This document shows, one piece after another, positions 1-9,202 of a DNA stretch of 64,000 nt (position 1 is the stretch's first letter; each line of letters starts with the position of its first letter). The stretch is from the NCBI RefSeq assembly GCF_900115775.1, contig NZ_FOXS01000001.1, forward strand, positions 186,001 through 250,000, written 5' to 3'. The notes beneath the pieces were generated by a model, which worked only from the letters and a program-made list of their open reading frames with translations, was not told the origin of the DNA and ran no database searches. This DNA is from Hymenobacter arizonensis. GTDB lineage: Bacteria; Bacteroidota; Bacteroidia; Cytophagales; Hymenobacteraceae. Position numbers and translations under genes: made by a program.

Positions 1-993
1 CCCCTGACCTTCACGGCCGGGGCCAGCAACGCGGGCCCGGCGCCTACCTTCCAATGGTTCGTCAATAACGTGGCCGTGACCAGCGGGCCCACGTTCACCA
101 GCAGCACGCTGGTGACCGGCGACCAGGTGCGGGTGGCGGTCACGCCCTCGACCGGGCTGTGCAGCACGGGCCCGGCTACGGCCACCGTCGCGGTGACGCG
201 CACGCCCACACCGCCGCCCACGCTCGCCATTGCCGTGCAGCCAAACGGGCGGGTGTGCCCGGGCGACCCGTTGACCTTCAGCATAGCGAGCGTAACCGGG
301 GCAGGCCCGGCGCCCGAGTACCAGTGGCAGGTCAACGGCACGGACGTGGCCGGGGCGCGGGGGGCGGACTTTACCAGCACGACGCTGCGCGACGGCCAGA
401 CCGTGACGCTGCGTCTGCGCACGACCAATGCCTGCGGCCAGGCTGCGATGGCTGTTTCCAATGGCATTACCGTGCGCGTTTTGCGGCCGGTGGTGGATGC
501 CGGCCCCGATAAGGAGGTTCTGGCCGGCACCTCCGTGCTGCTGGAAGGCCGCGCCGACGGCAATTACCCCGTGACCTGGACCCCGAGTACGGGGCTTACT
601 TTCCCTGGCAACGACCCGCTGCGGCCCCGGGCGGCGCCCGACGTGACCACCACCTACACGCTCACCGGCGGCACCGGGGACTGCGCCTCCTCCGACCAGG
701 TAATAGTGACCGTGCGCCCGCAAATCCGCATCCCCAGCGCCTTCACGCCCAACGGCGACGGCCGCGACGACACCTGGCAGATTGAGTTCATCGAGCAGTT
801 CCCGGAAAATACCGTGAACGTGTTCAACCGCTGGGGCAACCGGGTCTTTTCGGCCACCAACTACGGCCGGGCCAACGAGTGGAAAGGCGACATCAACGGC
901 GTGCCCGTTCCGGTCGGCACCTATTACTACGTGGTCGTGACGAAGGGCCCGCTGAGCCGCTCCTACTCTGGCGCGCTAACGGTTCTGCATTAA
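1..993 (+). CDS. Secreted Ig/PKD-like repeat protein with gliding-motility (type B) C-terminal domain, 5' partial
   Basis: The reading frame is open from the first base, so the N-terminus lies outside the window. The visible part has at least two Ig/PKD-like repeats, each with a core like FQWFVNN or YQWQVNG followed by a Cys-containing strand. After these comes a C-terminal domain with IPSAFTPNGDGRDD, VFNRWGNRVF and GTYYYVV. This is the layout of the gliding-motility-associated (type B) sorting domain used by the type IX secretion system, so the product is probably exported and may be an adhesin. It ends 71 bases before a PorP/SprF-like gene, and type B substrates are typically encoded beside such partners. 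The domain call is confident; the function of the repeats is unknown. Confidence 0.88.
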   Translation, partial: PLTFTAGASNAGPAPTFQWFVNNVAVTSGPTFTSSTLVTGDQVRVAVTPSTGLCSTGPATATVAVTRTPTPPPTLAIAVQPNGRVCPGDPLTFSIASVTGAGPAPEYQWQVNGTDVAGARGADFTSTTLRDGQTVTLRLRTTNACGQAAMAVSNGITVRVLRPVVDAGPDKEVLAGTSVLLEGRADGNYPVTWTPSTGLTFPGNDPLRPRAAPDVTTTYTLTGGTGDCASSDQVIVTVRPQIRIPSAFTPNGDGRDDTWQIEFIEQFPENTVNVFNRWGNRVFSATNYGRANEWKGDINGVPVPVGTYYYVVVTKGPLSRSYSGALTVLH

Positions 994-1064
994 CCAACGC
1001 GTCGCGCGGAGGCCGGCGGAGCCGCCCCGCCTGCTTCTTCCCCGACAATTAGGCACCGAATGCC

Positions 1065-2033
1065 ATGAAAACAGCCCTCCCTTTGCTGCTGCTCCTGCTG
1101 CTGCTGGCGGCCGCGCCGGCCCGGGCCCAGCAGCAGGCGCAGTACAGCCAGTACATGAACAACAACTACATCCTGAACCCCGGCGCAACCGGCGTGGAGG
1201 ATTATATCGACGTCAAGTTCAGCTACCGCACCCAGTGGACGGGCTTGGAGGGCGCGCCCAAAACCTACTACGCCAGCGCGAGTTCCTCGCTGGGCAAGTG
1301 GCGCAGCACCCCCAAGCGCACTATCCGGGACCGGCGCCGACCGTTTCATGCGGTGGGCGGCATCGTGTACAAAGACGAAACCGGCCCCACGAGTCGGACC
1401 AGCGCCCACCTGTCCTACGCCTACAATTTGCTGCTGACGCCCGATTTGCGGCTGGCGCTGGGCGCGTGGGCCGGCATGCAGCAGTTTGCCGTCGATGGGC
1501 AGCAGCTGCGCTTCTTCGACCCCACCACGGTTGCTCCCAGCGCCGCCTCGCGGGTCCTCGACGGGACGGTGGGCGTCTGGATGTACAGCTCCAAATTTTA
1601 CGTGGGTTTCTCGGGGGCGCAGCTGTTGGGCAACCAGCTCAACTTTTCCTACGGCGCCAACCAACTGGGTGAGGGCACCGGCAACACCCTGAAGCGGCAC
1701 TACTTCGCCACGGCTGGGGTGCGACTGCCCATCAACGATGATTGGTCGCTGGTGCCGTCGGTGCTGGTGAAGGCCGTGAACCCGGCGCCGCTCTCCCTCG
1801 ACGTCAACGCCAAGCTCAAGTACCAGGACCTGCTCTGGTTCGGAGCGTCGTGGCGGGCCTTCGATTCGGCCGTGGCCATGATGGGCCTCAGCTACGAGCA
1901 ATACACGCTGGGCTATTCCTACGACGCGGGCCTCTCCCAACTGGCCGGCTACAACGGCGGCAGCCACGAAGTGCTTGTGGGCTTGCGCCTCAAGAAAAAA
2001 GCCCAGGTGGTGTGCACCAACCGGTTTTGGTAG
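1065..2033 (+). CDS. PorP/SprF family type IX secretion membrane protein
   Basis: A 322-residue protein with a signal peptide (leucine-rich core, then APARAQQ). It starts its mature part with QYSQYMNNNYILNPGATG, a typical opening of the PorP/SprF family (QYSQY, NPA/GATG). The rest alternates short beta-strand-like segments, fitting an outer-membrane barrel. In Flavobacterium, SprF is needed to secrete the type B-domain adhesin SprB. The gene immediately upstream encodes a type B-domain protein, so these two are probably a substrate and dedicated partner. The ATG at 1065 gives a complete signal peptide. Confidence 0.88.
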   Translation: MKTALPLLLLLLLLAAAPARAQQQAQYSQYMNNNYILNPGATGVEDYIDVKFSYRTQWTGLEGAPKTYYASASSSLGKWRSTPKRTIRDRRRPFHAVGGIVYKDETGPTSRTSAHLSYAYNLLLTPDLRLALGAWAGMQQFAVDGQQLRFFDPTTVAPSAASRVLDGTVGVWMYSSKFYVGFSGAQLLGNQLNFSYGANQLGEGTGNTLKRHYFATAGVRLPINDDWSLVPSVLVKAVNPAPLSLDVNAKLKYQDLLWFGASWRAFDSAVAMMGLSYEQYTLGYSYDAGLSQLAGYNGGSHEVLVGLRLKKKAQVVCTNRFW

Positions 2034-2180
2034 GGGAGGGCCCTCCTCGACAGTGGCTGTTGGCCTTTGTATTAATTCTTAAAAATATATTTGCCTAAAC
2101 AGGAAGCGCCGGTATCGATGCAACCAAACGTCGCAATTCGGCATCTTCTCGAGAGAAGCACTTTCCTTTAGACTGGTCTT

Positions 2181-3038
2181 ATGCTGCCTTTTTCCTCTCG
2201 CTCTTTGTTTGGGCTGGCCGTGCTAGGGCTCGCCTCCACTGCCTGTGCCCCCACTTATGAGCTGGGGCTAAAGCCAGCCCAGTCATCGGGTTTGTTTAAG
2301 GAGGGCCGGGAACAGGTGCTGGCCGTGGCCGACAGCGTAGAGGTTCGCTTAAGCTTTGTGTGCTACGAAGGCGCCCGAGTGGTATTCGAAGCCGAATACT
2401 ACAACCCCACCAAGCGCAACCTGATTGTAGACCCGGCCGCGTTTCAGTACCAAGCCAGCCGCTTGGCTCCCGCGCCTGTACCCGAAGGCCAGAAGAAGGC
2501 CAAGCGCCCCAAGCCCCTGCCCGGCACGGAGGTGACCGCCGCCGTAGCGGCCGCCAGCATGGCGCTCCCGCTACCGCCCCTGCCGCCACAAGCCGTAGCG
2601 GCTTTCGACCCTGAACCCGAGATAACAGCATTGAAGGAACGGGCCGAAAAGGAAGCCATCAAGGCAGCCCGGATTGATTGGTTTGGCGTGGCTTTGAGCG
2701 TGGCCAGCATTGCCACGGATGTAGCGAGCATCACGAACAGCAAAGAAACCCGCGCGCAGTACGAGACCCGTGCCGCTATTCGCGATGCAGCGTTCACTTA
2801 TAACTCCATTTCCAGCGCCACCAAAATCGGGCGCGCAGTAGCCGCCGAAGTAATGCAGGCCCGCGCCGCCGACCTTCAGGAGTATGCCCTGCGCAAGGTG
2901 ACGCTGGAACCCGGCTATCGGGTGCAGGGCTACCTCTATTTCCCGCGCTACGACGCGGCCGATGGCCTGGTGGTGAAAGCCCCCGTGGGCAGCAACGCCG
3001 TGCCGCTGGAGTTTGTGCAGGTGCGGAGGCGACTGTAA
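2181..3038 (+). CDS. Lipoprotein of unknown function
   Basis: A 285-residue protein with a lipoprotein signal: a hydrophobic stretch and the lipobox LASTAC with the modified Cys at residue 22. The middle has a Pro/Ala-rich low-complexity part (about residues 88-145) that divides two more ordered regions. The last part (EPGYRVQGYLYFPRYDAADG) looks like a beta-rich domain. I do not recognise the family. It is flanked by a PorP/SprF-like gene and a methyltransferase gene with no obvious operon link. Confidence 0.75.
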   Translation: MLPFSSRSLFGLAVLGLASTACAPTYELGLKPAQSSGLFKEGREQVLAVADSVEVRLSFVCYEGARVVFEAEYYNPTKRNLIVDPAAFQYQASRLAPAPVPEGQKKAKRPKPLPGTEVTAAVAAASMALPLPPLPPQAVAAFDPEPEITALKERAEKEAIKAARIDWFGVALSVASIATDVASITNSKETRAQYETRAAIRDAAFTYNSISSATKIGRAVAAEVMQARAADLQEYALRKVTLEPGYRVQGYLYFPRYDAADGLVVKAPVGSNAVPLEFVQVRRRL

Positions 3039-3173
3039 AAAGCAACAAATCGGCACTGCTGCCCAGCGAATTTGCTTTGCCTAAATTCTCCTGTCTCCTG
3101 CGCCCGCCGGAATGGGAATTGCCCTGGCTAGGCCCAAATAGTGCGGAGCCGCCAACGGGGTGGGCAGGGCTAT

Positions 3174-3181
3174 TACTTTCG
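3174..3181 (+). promoter_or_regulatory. Candidate Bacteroidetes -7 element for the methyltransferase gene
   Basis: TACTTTCG differs at one base from the TAnnTTTG consensus and lies 40 bases before the ATG at 3221. No clear -33 TTTG is seen at the usual spacing, so this is a weak call. Confidence 0.35.
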
Positions 3182-3220
3182 TGGGGTAATTTGCGGGCAG
3201 TCCGTCATTATCAGCCCAGC

Positions 3221-4006
3221 ATGCTTCCCACTTCCGCTTCCAATTCTGTTCTTTCCAAGCCTGATTACAGCGATGTGCCGCGCGGAAACACCCAGAAGAA
3301 CGTCAATAGGGAGGTGTTGCGCATGGTGCTCGAACGCACGGGGTTGGCGCCGACCAGCAAAGTTCTGGACACCTCCTGCGGCGATGGGGAATTCCTCACG
3401 GCCTTGCGGCGCTACTGGCCCGCAGCTTCCCTCACTGGCTGCGACATCAAGCCCACTCCTCCCGCGGTGGCCGGCCTGCGCTACGAGCAAGTCGACCTGA
3501 CCCAACCGTTTGATTTAACGGACAATGGCCAGCCATTCGACCTGATTACTTCCATCAGCGGGGTGATGATGTTTGGCAATACGCGCAGCTTCATAGAGTC
3601 GTGCGTGCGGCAGCTCCGGCCGGGCGGGGTGCTGTTGGTTACCAACGACAACGTGCTGGCTGTGCGCGACCGGCTGTCGTACTTATTCCTGGGCCGCGTG
3701 CGCCGCTTCAAGCTGCTTTTTAACCACGATGAGGCCATCACCCAGTTTGTGCAGCAGCAGGAGCTAAAGCGCCTGCTGGAGCGCAACGGAGTCGAGCTAC
3801 AGGAGGTGGTGTATACTTCTTTTTACACCGAAGATTTACTGTTTCTGCCCTTCGCCCTGCTGGTATTTCCCTTCCAGTGGTTCTACCTGCGGCGCTTGCG
3901 CAACCACACGGGGCACGCGTTGCGGCAGCAACTATTCGGCTTCCGCTCGCTGCTGGGGCGGCATTACATTTTTCTGGGCCGCAAGCAGGGCAATTCCACC
4001 CTTTAG
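3221..4006 (+). CDS. Class I SAM-dependent methyltransferase
   Basis: A protein of 261 residues when started at ATG 3221. The frame extends back to a TTG at 3077, but that extension has no recognisable domain. Motif I (VLDTSCGDGEFL), an acidic end of strand 2 (GCDIKP), and the LRPGGVLLVTND segment mark a class I Rossmann methyltransferase of the Methyltransf_11/25 type. The C-terminal part carries a hydrophobic stretch (LLFLPFALLVFPFQWFY) that may contact a membrane. The substrate cannot be told from the sequence; lipid or quinone precursors are possibilities. Confidence 0.8.
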   Translation: MLPTSASNSVLSKPDYSDVPRGNTQKNVNREVLRMVLERTGLAPTSKVLDTSCGDGEFLTALRRYWPAASLTGCDIKPTPPAVAGLRYEQVDLTQPFDLTDNGQPFDLITSISGVMMFGNTRSFIESCVRQLRPGGVLLVTNDNVLAVRDRLSYLFLGRVRRFKLLFNHDEAITQFVQQQELKRLLERNGVELQEVVYTSFYTEDLLFLPFALLVFPFQWFYLRRLRNHTGHALRQQLFGFRSLLGRHYIFLGRKQGNSTL

Positions 4007-4040
4007 GTCCCCGCGCAGCAATTGCCAATTATAAGCAAAA

Positions 4041-4132
4041 CGTCATGCTGAGCGCAGCCGAAGCATCTCTAATGCGTAACTAATCAAGGTTAGTTTTGAG
4101 GTAGAGATGCTTCGGCTGCGCTCAGCATGACG
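4041..4132. repeat. GTCAT-type palindromic repeat, copy 1
   Basis: Two perfectly complementary 30-base arms (4041-4070 and 4103-4132) around a 32-base centre. The arms contain GCTGAGCGCAGCCGAAGCAT. Related arms occur at 23731, 28835, 41048 and 45822. It lies between convergent genes and could form a strong hairpin in either transcript. Confidence 0.9.
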
Positions 4133-4204
4133 GACGAGTGCTTATGTATGAAGCAGGGTGGGTACTAGCAGCACCTGGTCTCTGCAGGTTTTGGTAGCCG
4201 GAGC

Positions 4205-6121
4205 CTAAACCAGCTCTGCCAATTCCAGCCACCGGCCTTCTTTCTGCTCCAGCTCATTTTCGAGCGCTTGCAGGCGGGCGCCCCAGGCGGCAAAATCCTG
4301 CGGAGTGCCCGCGCCGCCGTTGAGCTTGGCCGTGATTTCCTGCTTCTCGGTTTCCAGGGCAGCCATGGCTTTTTCAAGCTGCTCGTATTCCTTCTTCTCG
4401 GCGAAGGTGGCGCGGCGCTTGGCTGGGGCGGCAGCCACAGCGGCGCTGGCCACCACCGGAGCGGCGAGCTTAGCGGCCGCGCGGGCAGCTTTGGCAGCTT
4501 TTTCCTCGGCTTCGATGGCGGCTTCGGCTTCCCGCTCTTCAAGGTACTCGCGGTAGTCGGTGTAGTTGCCGGGGAAGTTGAGCACGGCCCCGCCCGGTTC
4601 GAGCACGAAGAGGTGCTCGGCGAGGTGGTCGAGGAAGTACCGGTCGTGGCTCACGATGAGCAGGCAGCCGGTGAAGTGCAGCAGGAAATCTTCCAGGATG
4701 TTGAGCGTGGCCAGGTCCAGGTCGTTGGTCGGCTCGTCAAGAATCAGGAAGTTGGGGTTTTTGATGAGCACGCGCAGCAGCTGCAGGCGTCGCTTTTCGC
4801 CGCCGCTCAGCTTGTTCACCAGCGTGTATTGCTGGGCGGGCGGGAACAGGAACAGGTTGAGGAACTGGCTGGCGGTGAGCACGTCGCCGTTTGCCAGCTC
4901 CACTACTTCGGCCACTTCCTTCACGATGTCGATGACGCGCTGGGTAGGGTCGAATTCCAGCTCGGTCTGGGTATAATAGCCGAACACGGTGTTCGTGCCC
5001 ACGTCGATGGTGCCGGAATCGGGTTTCAGCTTGCCCGTGAGCATGTTGAGCAGCGTGGACTTGCCCGCGCCGTTGGGGCCTACCAGGCCAATCCGGTCCT
5101 TCTTTTTAAAGACGTAGCTGAAGTCATCCAGCACCACGTTGTCGCCGAATTTCTTGTTCAGACTGTCGGCTTCGATGATTTTGCCGCCCTGGCGGGTAGT
5201 TTTCACGCTCAGCTCAATCTGCTGCTTGTTGAGGTTGGTGCTGGCCTTCTCCTTAGTCACGTAGAAGGCGTCGATGCGGGCTTTCTGCTTGGTGCCGCGG
5301 GCCTGGGGCATGCGGCGCATCCAGTCGAGCTCCTTTTTGAAGAGCTGGCGCGCCTTTTCTACTTCCACGGTTTCGCGCATTTCGCGGTCGGCCTTTTTCT
5401 CCACAAAGTAGGCGTAGTTGCCCTGGTAGCGGTACATCTGGCCCTTGTCGAGCTCCACGATTTCATTGGCCACTTTGTCGAGGAAGTACCGGTCGTGGGT
5501 TACCATCAGCAGGGTAAGGCTGGGCGAGTTCAGGCGGTTTTCCAGCCATTCAATAGTGCTGAGGTCCAGGTGGTTGGTGGGCTCATCCAGCAGTAGTACA
5601 TCAGGCTCTTCGATGAGCACCCGGGCTAGGGCCACGCGCTTGCGCTGCCCGCCCGAGAGCTGGCTCACGTTGCGCGTCAGCAGCTCGCCCAGGATGCCAA
5701 GGCGGCCCAGAATCTGCTGCACCTGGGCTTCGTAGTCCCAGGCGTTGAGGGTGTCCATCAACTCCATCACCCGCTGCAGGTCGTCGGACTTGTGGTTGGG
5801 GTCGTTCACCACGTGCTCGTAGTCCTTTATGGCCCGGAGCGTGTCGTTCTGGCTGGCGAAGATGGTTTCTTCTACCGTCAGGCTTTCGTCGAACACGGGC
5901 TGCTGGCCCAGGTAGGTGACCCGGATGCCCTTGCGCACGCTCACCAAGCCGGTGTCGGGGATTTCAAGGCCGGCCAGCACGCGCATGAGCGTGGTTTTGC
6001 CGGTGCCGTTGATGCCCACAAAGGCCACGCGCTGGCCTTGCTGCAGGCCAAAATTCAAGTCTTTAAAAAGCCAGCGGTCGGCGTAATTCTTCGAGATGTT
6101 CTCGGCGGATAACAAGTTCAT
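4205..6121 (-). CDS. ABC-F family ATP-binding protein (Uup-like)
   Basis: A 638-residue soluble protein with two ABC domains and no membrane segments, as in the ABC-F family that acts on ribosomes. The first domain has Walker A GINGTGKTT, signature LSGGQRKRV and Walker B LLLDEPTNHLD. The second has GPNGAGKSTL, LSGGEKRRL and ILDEPTNDLD. An Ala/Lys-rich linker and a C-terminal coiled coil (KKEYEQLEKAMAALETEKQE) match Uup. The start at 6121 (MNLLSAENISKNYAD) is preferred over a frame extension to 6193 because a promoter -7 box sits directly upstream. The coiled coil suggests binding to nucleic acid or the ribosome. Confidence 0.92.
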   Translation of the reverse strand: MNLLSAENISKNYADRWLFKDLNFGLQQGQRVAFVGINGTGKTTLMRVLAGLEIPDTGLVSVRKGIRVTYLGQQPVFDESLTVEETIFASQNDTLRAIKDYEHVVNDPNHKSDDLQRVMELMDTLNAWDYEAQVQQILGRLGILGELLTRNVSQLSGGQRKRVALARVLIEEPDVLLLDEPTNHLDLSTIEWLENRLNSPSLTLLMVTHDRYFLDKVANEIVELDKGQMYRYQGNYAYFVEKKADREMRETVEVEKARQLFKKELDWMRRMPQARGTKQKARIDAFYVTKEKASTNLNKQQIELSVKTTRQGGKIIEADSLNKKFGDNVVLDDFSYVFKKKDRIGLVGPNGAGKSTLLNMLTGKLKPDSGTIDVGTNTVFGYYTQTELEFDPTQRVIDIVKEVAEVVELANGDVLTASQFLNLFLFPPAQQYTLVNKLSGGEKRRLQLLRVLIKNPNFLILDEPTNDLDLATLNILEDFLLHFTGCLLIVSHDRYFLDHLAEHLFVLEPGGAVLNFPGNYTDYREYLEEREAEAAIEAEEKAAKAARAAAKLAAPVVASAAVAAAPAKRRATFAEKKEYEQLEKAMAALETEKQEITAKLNGGAGTPQDFAAWGARLQALENELEQKEGRWLELAELV

Positions 6122-6127
6122 AGGTTG

Positions 6128-6135
6128 CAAAGGTA
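6128..6135 (-). promoter_or_regulatory. TAnnTTTG promoter box next to the ABC-F start codon
   Basis: On the minus strand the sequence reads TACCTTTGCAACCTATG. The TACCTTTG box matches the Bacteroidetes -7 consensus exactly and ends only six bases before the ATG, so the mRNA would be leaderless or nearly so. No clear -33 TTTG is seen at the expected distance. Confidence 0.6.
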
Positions 6136-6371
6136 CGGCCCCGGGGGCGGGCGATTCGCCAGTTGTGGCCGGTTTGGGAGGATTTGGGCCCAACTGCCGT
6201 TAGGCTTTGTGAGACTTCGGCTTAGGACACAGACGGTGGTGCACAAATGGCTGCGAGGCAGCAGTTTACACAGCCGGCGCGTCAAGGGCTTCGTTTTGCC
6301 TTGTTTCTGTGTGCGGGCTGCAACTGTTTCTGCACTCTTTATTTTATTTCTATCAAAAGACAAGTTCCGTG

Positions 6372-7118
6372 ATGAAAGTGCCCCAATTAGGATTTGTAGC
6401 GTGGTTTGCCTTGGTGTTGTTTGGCAGCAATGGTTTGGCCAATGCCCAAACTGCTACCCGCCAGCGGCCCGTGCAGGCCACACGGCCGGCGGCTTCGCGG
6501 TCGACTACTGCTGTCGCCCGGGCCGCCAAAAAGCGCTTGGTGTTCTTCGGCAACAGCCTTACGGCTGGCTACGGAGTGCCCACCAAAAGCAATTACCCGA
6601 GCCTGATTGCCCAAAAGATTGATTCTGCTGGCCTGAACTACACCGTAGTGAATGCCGGGGTGAGCGGCGAAACCACTGCGGGCGGCCTGCGCCGGGTAAG
6701 CACGGTGCTGGGCCAGCCCATCGACGTGTTTGTGCTGGAGCTGGGCGCCAACGACGTGTTCCGCGGCGTGCCAGTGGCCACCATTCGCGGCAACCTCCAG
6801 GGCATTATCGACGCGGTGCGGCGCAAGAACCCCCGGGCTCAGATTGTGATAGCGGGCATGCAGATTCCCGGGATGTTTGGGGAGGGCTACATCAGCGAAT
6901 TTCAGGGCGTTTTCAAGGACGTGGCGACCAAGAACCGCGCCCTGCTCATTCCTTACCTGCTGGATAATGTGGGCGGCGTGCCCGAGCTAAACTTGGCCGA
7001 CGGCATTCACCCCACCGCCGCGGGCTACCGCATTGTGGCGCGTACGGTTTGGAACACGCTGGCCCCGGTGTTAGGAGCAAAGGAAGAAGCTTCGCTTAAA
7101 ACAAGTGTATTGTATTAA
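6372..7118 (+). CDS. Periplasmic TesA-like GDSL/SGNH esterase
   Basis: A 248-residue protein with a cleavable signal peptide (WFALVLFGSNGLANAQ). Block I reads FFGNSLTAGYG, with Ser62 as the likely nucleophile; the usual GDSL is GNSL here. Block II Gly (VNAGVSGETTAG), block III LGANDVFRG and block V DGIHPTAAGY (Asp-His pair) complete the SGNH fold of the TesA arylesterase/lysophospholipase family. ATG 6372 is chosen over an upstream frame start at 6309 because it gives a clean signal peptide. A close paralogue lies at 12733-13485. Confidence 0.88.
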   Translation: MKVPQLGFVAWFALVLFGSNGLANAQTATRQRPVQATRPAASRSTTAVARAAKKRLVFFGNSLTAGYGVPTKSNYPSLIAQKIDSAGLNYTVVNAGVSGETTAGGLRRVSTVLGQPIDVFVLELGANDVFRGVPVATIRGNLQGIIDAVRRKNPRAQIVIAGMQIPGMFGEGYISEFQGVFKDVATKNRALLIPYLLDNVGGVPELNLADGIHPTAAGYRIVARTVWNTLAPVLGAKEEASLKTSVLY

Positions 7119-7206
7119 GTAAAGAATAAACTTCACATTTTGCTCCTCGTGCTGAAGGTCCAGGACGCCCAAAATCCATCAAGAAATGGATTTAATGGGT
7201 ATTTAA

Positions 7207-7235
7207 TTTGGTATAGCAACAATTATATACCTTTG
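7207..7235 (+). promoter_or_regulatory. Bacteroidetes-type promoter for the deacetylase-like gene
   Basis: TTTG at 7207-7210, a 17-base spacer and TACCTTTG at 7228-7235. Both boxes match the Bacteroidetes housekeeping consensus. The expected transcript would have about 110 bases of leader before the TTG start at 7351. Confidence 0.65.
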
Positions 7236-7350
7236 AGTGTTAGCTTTGAACAATTTTAGTGTTCAGAACTACGGATGGGTTTGCCAGAGGCAAGATGCCA
7301 ACTGTTTTTCTGTCTGCCATTTCTGGCTCTAGGCTTAACATTCTCTCTAC

Positions 7351-9189
7351 TTGAATTATTGCTTTCTTCTCCTGCTGACCTTCGCCAAGCCGTTGGCGCT
7401 TTTTGCCTCTGCCGCTGCTCCGGGTCAAACAGCGGTTCAGTCTCCTCCTCCTCTCGCTGGCAGTGCGCCGCCTGCTGCTGCACATTCGAGCAAAGGTGCA
7501 GCGCGAACTACTTTGGGAAGCACTGTGCGCCTGACGGTTACTTTCGCTACGGCACCGGTCACCGCAACGGCCCGGCTGGCACCTACCTTGTATAACAAGG
7601 CGCGGGTCCTGAATTTTGAGGAGGATGATTCGCCGCAGACCATTTTTACGGAAGTTTACCCGTTGTTTCATGGGGGCGTGGCTCGCAACGGCGAGCTTTG
7701 CCCTGGGCTGCGCTACACCGATGGCTGCAACAACAGCCGGCCCTACGTGGGCGCAGTGGCCATCAACGGGCACAACACCTACAACAACACAGTGTGGCTG
7801 GACCCTGGTCCGAATCACGACGCCGGCAAACTGGTTTGGTCCCAGGCGCAGCAGTTGCTCGACCACGGCTGGGATATTGAAAACCATTCGGATTGGCACA
7901 CCGAATTCGTTCCGCTCCCCGCTCAGCAATTGGCATCTTTGGACGAGCTGATAGCCAGCCGCCTGAAGGGCTACCGGCCCTCGGTGCATATTGTGCCCAC
8001 CAACTACGCCGGCTACCCCACAGCCGCCTTCAACGCCGGCTATGTGGCCGTGTCTAGCGCCAGCCAGGGCGATAATTTACCCATGTTCAATGCCTGGGAT
8101 GAAAAGCGTGTAGCCTTGAGTGCGCTGCCAGTTTCTCCTACTCCATTTGTGTTCCGGCGCTACAGCGCCGATGCCAGCAACGGCGAATCAGCACAAACTC
8201 TGCTGACCCGGTTGAAAGCTGTTAGCGATGCCCTGATGGCTCCCGGCAATCCGGCTTCGGAGGTGTATGTGCAGCGGGTTTTTGCCCATGCCATCAATTT
8301 TAATGTGCTGCGCGACTGGATGAACTACACCCAGTCCATTGCCGGAGACAAGTTGTGGGTAACCACTTTGCGCGAGATGGAAGAGTACCGCCGCGTGCGC
8401 AAAGAAGTGGTTAAACAGGAAGCCCTTAGCGGCAATACCCTAACGGTAGACCTTGACTACAGCGCCGTGGGGGCCAACATCCGCTTCCAGAACCTGACTT
8501 TGCTAGTCGATTCGCCCGGCACCATCACCGACATCAAAGTGACGGGCGCCGACAGCTCATCGTACAACGTGGCTACCAAGCAGGTCAATATTTTTCATAC
8601 TTATCGGCGGGATATCGTGCCGCTGCCGGTGCAGCTTTCGGCATTCACGGCCCGGCGCGCCGGCGCCGGCGTCCAGCTAAACTGGCACACGGCCACCGAG
8701 CTGAATTCGCGTGAGTTTGAAGTGCAGCGTTCTGCTAATGGGGTGAATTTCAGCGTGACGGGCACGGTGCCGGCGGCGGGCACCACTTCCATGCCTCGCA
8801 GCTATTCTTTTCTGGATGCCTCGGTTCCTGCCAATACTAGCATGTATTACCGCCTCCGGCAGGTAGACACCGACGGAGCCAGCCACTACAGCCCCGTGGT
8901 GCAGGTAGCCGCGGTAGCTCCCCAAGGCATGCGGCTGTGGGTCGCGCCCAATCCCGCAACGGTTTCGGATGGTCTCACGGTGACCGTAGTAGGCGGCGAA
9001 GGACAGGTGCTGCGTGTGCAGCTGCTCGATGCACTAGGGCGCACCGTACGAAGCGAGGTGCTGCGGCCTACTAACGGGCAGCAGGATTTGCACTTGTCAT
9101 TGCCCGAAAGCACCAAGGACGGTGTGTACATATTGCGCGTGGTTGGGGCGCAGCAGCTTCTGCAGACCCGGGTGCTGCTAACGCGGTAG
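7351..9189 (+). CDS. Secreted deacetylase-like protein with type IX (type A) sorting domain
   Basis: A 612-residue protein. An in-frame stop at 7336 leaves TTG 7351 as the only plausible start, and it gives a good signal peptide (CFLLLLTFAKPLALFASAAA). The N-terminal half has NFEEDDSPQT and later ENHSDWH. This resembles the Asp-Asp and HSxxH metal sites of NodB-type polysaccharide deacetylases, though divergent. A fibronectin-like segment follows (VQLNWHTATELNSREFEVQRS). The last 80 residues (WVAPNPATVSDG, LDALGRTV, GVYILRV) are a type A sorting domain for the type IX system. Cell-surface carbohydrate processing is an inference. Confidence 0.75.
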   Translation: MNYCFLLLLTFAKPLALFASAAAPGQTAVQSPPPLAGSAPPAAAHSSKGAARTTLGSTVRLTVTFATAPVTATARLAPTLYNKARVLNFEEDDSPQTIFTEVYPLFHGGVARNGELCPGLRYTDGCNNSRPYVGAVAINGHNTYNNTVWLDPGPNHDAGKLVWSQAQQLLDHGWDIENHSDWHTEFVPLPAQQLASLDELIASRLKGYRPSVHIVPTNYAGYPTAAFNAGYVAVSSASQGDNLPMFNAWDEKRVALSALPVSPTPFVFRRYSADASNGESAQTLLTRLKAVSDALMAPGNPASEVYVQRVFAHAINFNVLRDWMNYTQSIAGDKLWVTTLREMEEYRRVRKEVVKQEALSGNTLTVDLDYSAVGANIRFQNLTLLVDSPGTITDIKVTGADSSSYNVATKQVNIFHTYRRDIVPLPVQLSAFTARRAGAGVQLNWHTATELNSREFEVQRSANGVNFSVTGTVPAAGTTSMPRSYSFLDASVPANTSMYYRLRQVDTDGASHYSPVVQVAAVAPQGMRLWVAPNPATVSDGLTVTVVGGEGQVLRVQLLDALGRTVRSEVLRPTNGQQDLHLSLPESTKDGVYILRVVGAQQLLQTRVLLTR

Positions 9190-9202
9190 CCCCCACCCGC
9201 GC

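Noticed and set aside
990..1967. Long minus-strand open frame (325 codons) opposite the PorP/SprF-like gene
   Set aside because: It lies fully opposite a well-supported gene; its composition (His, Gln, Val, Gly-rich) is what GC-rich antisense frames give, with no domain.
4268..5596. 442-codon plus-strand frame opposite the ABC-F gene
   Set aside because: It is an antisense shadow of a gene with two complete ABC domains; the translated sequence is low-complexity Val/His/Gln with no motif.
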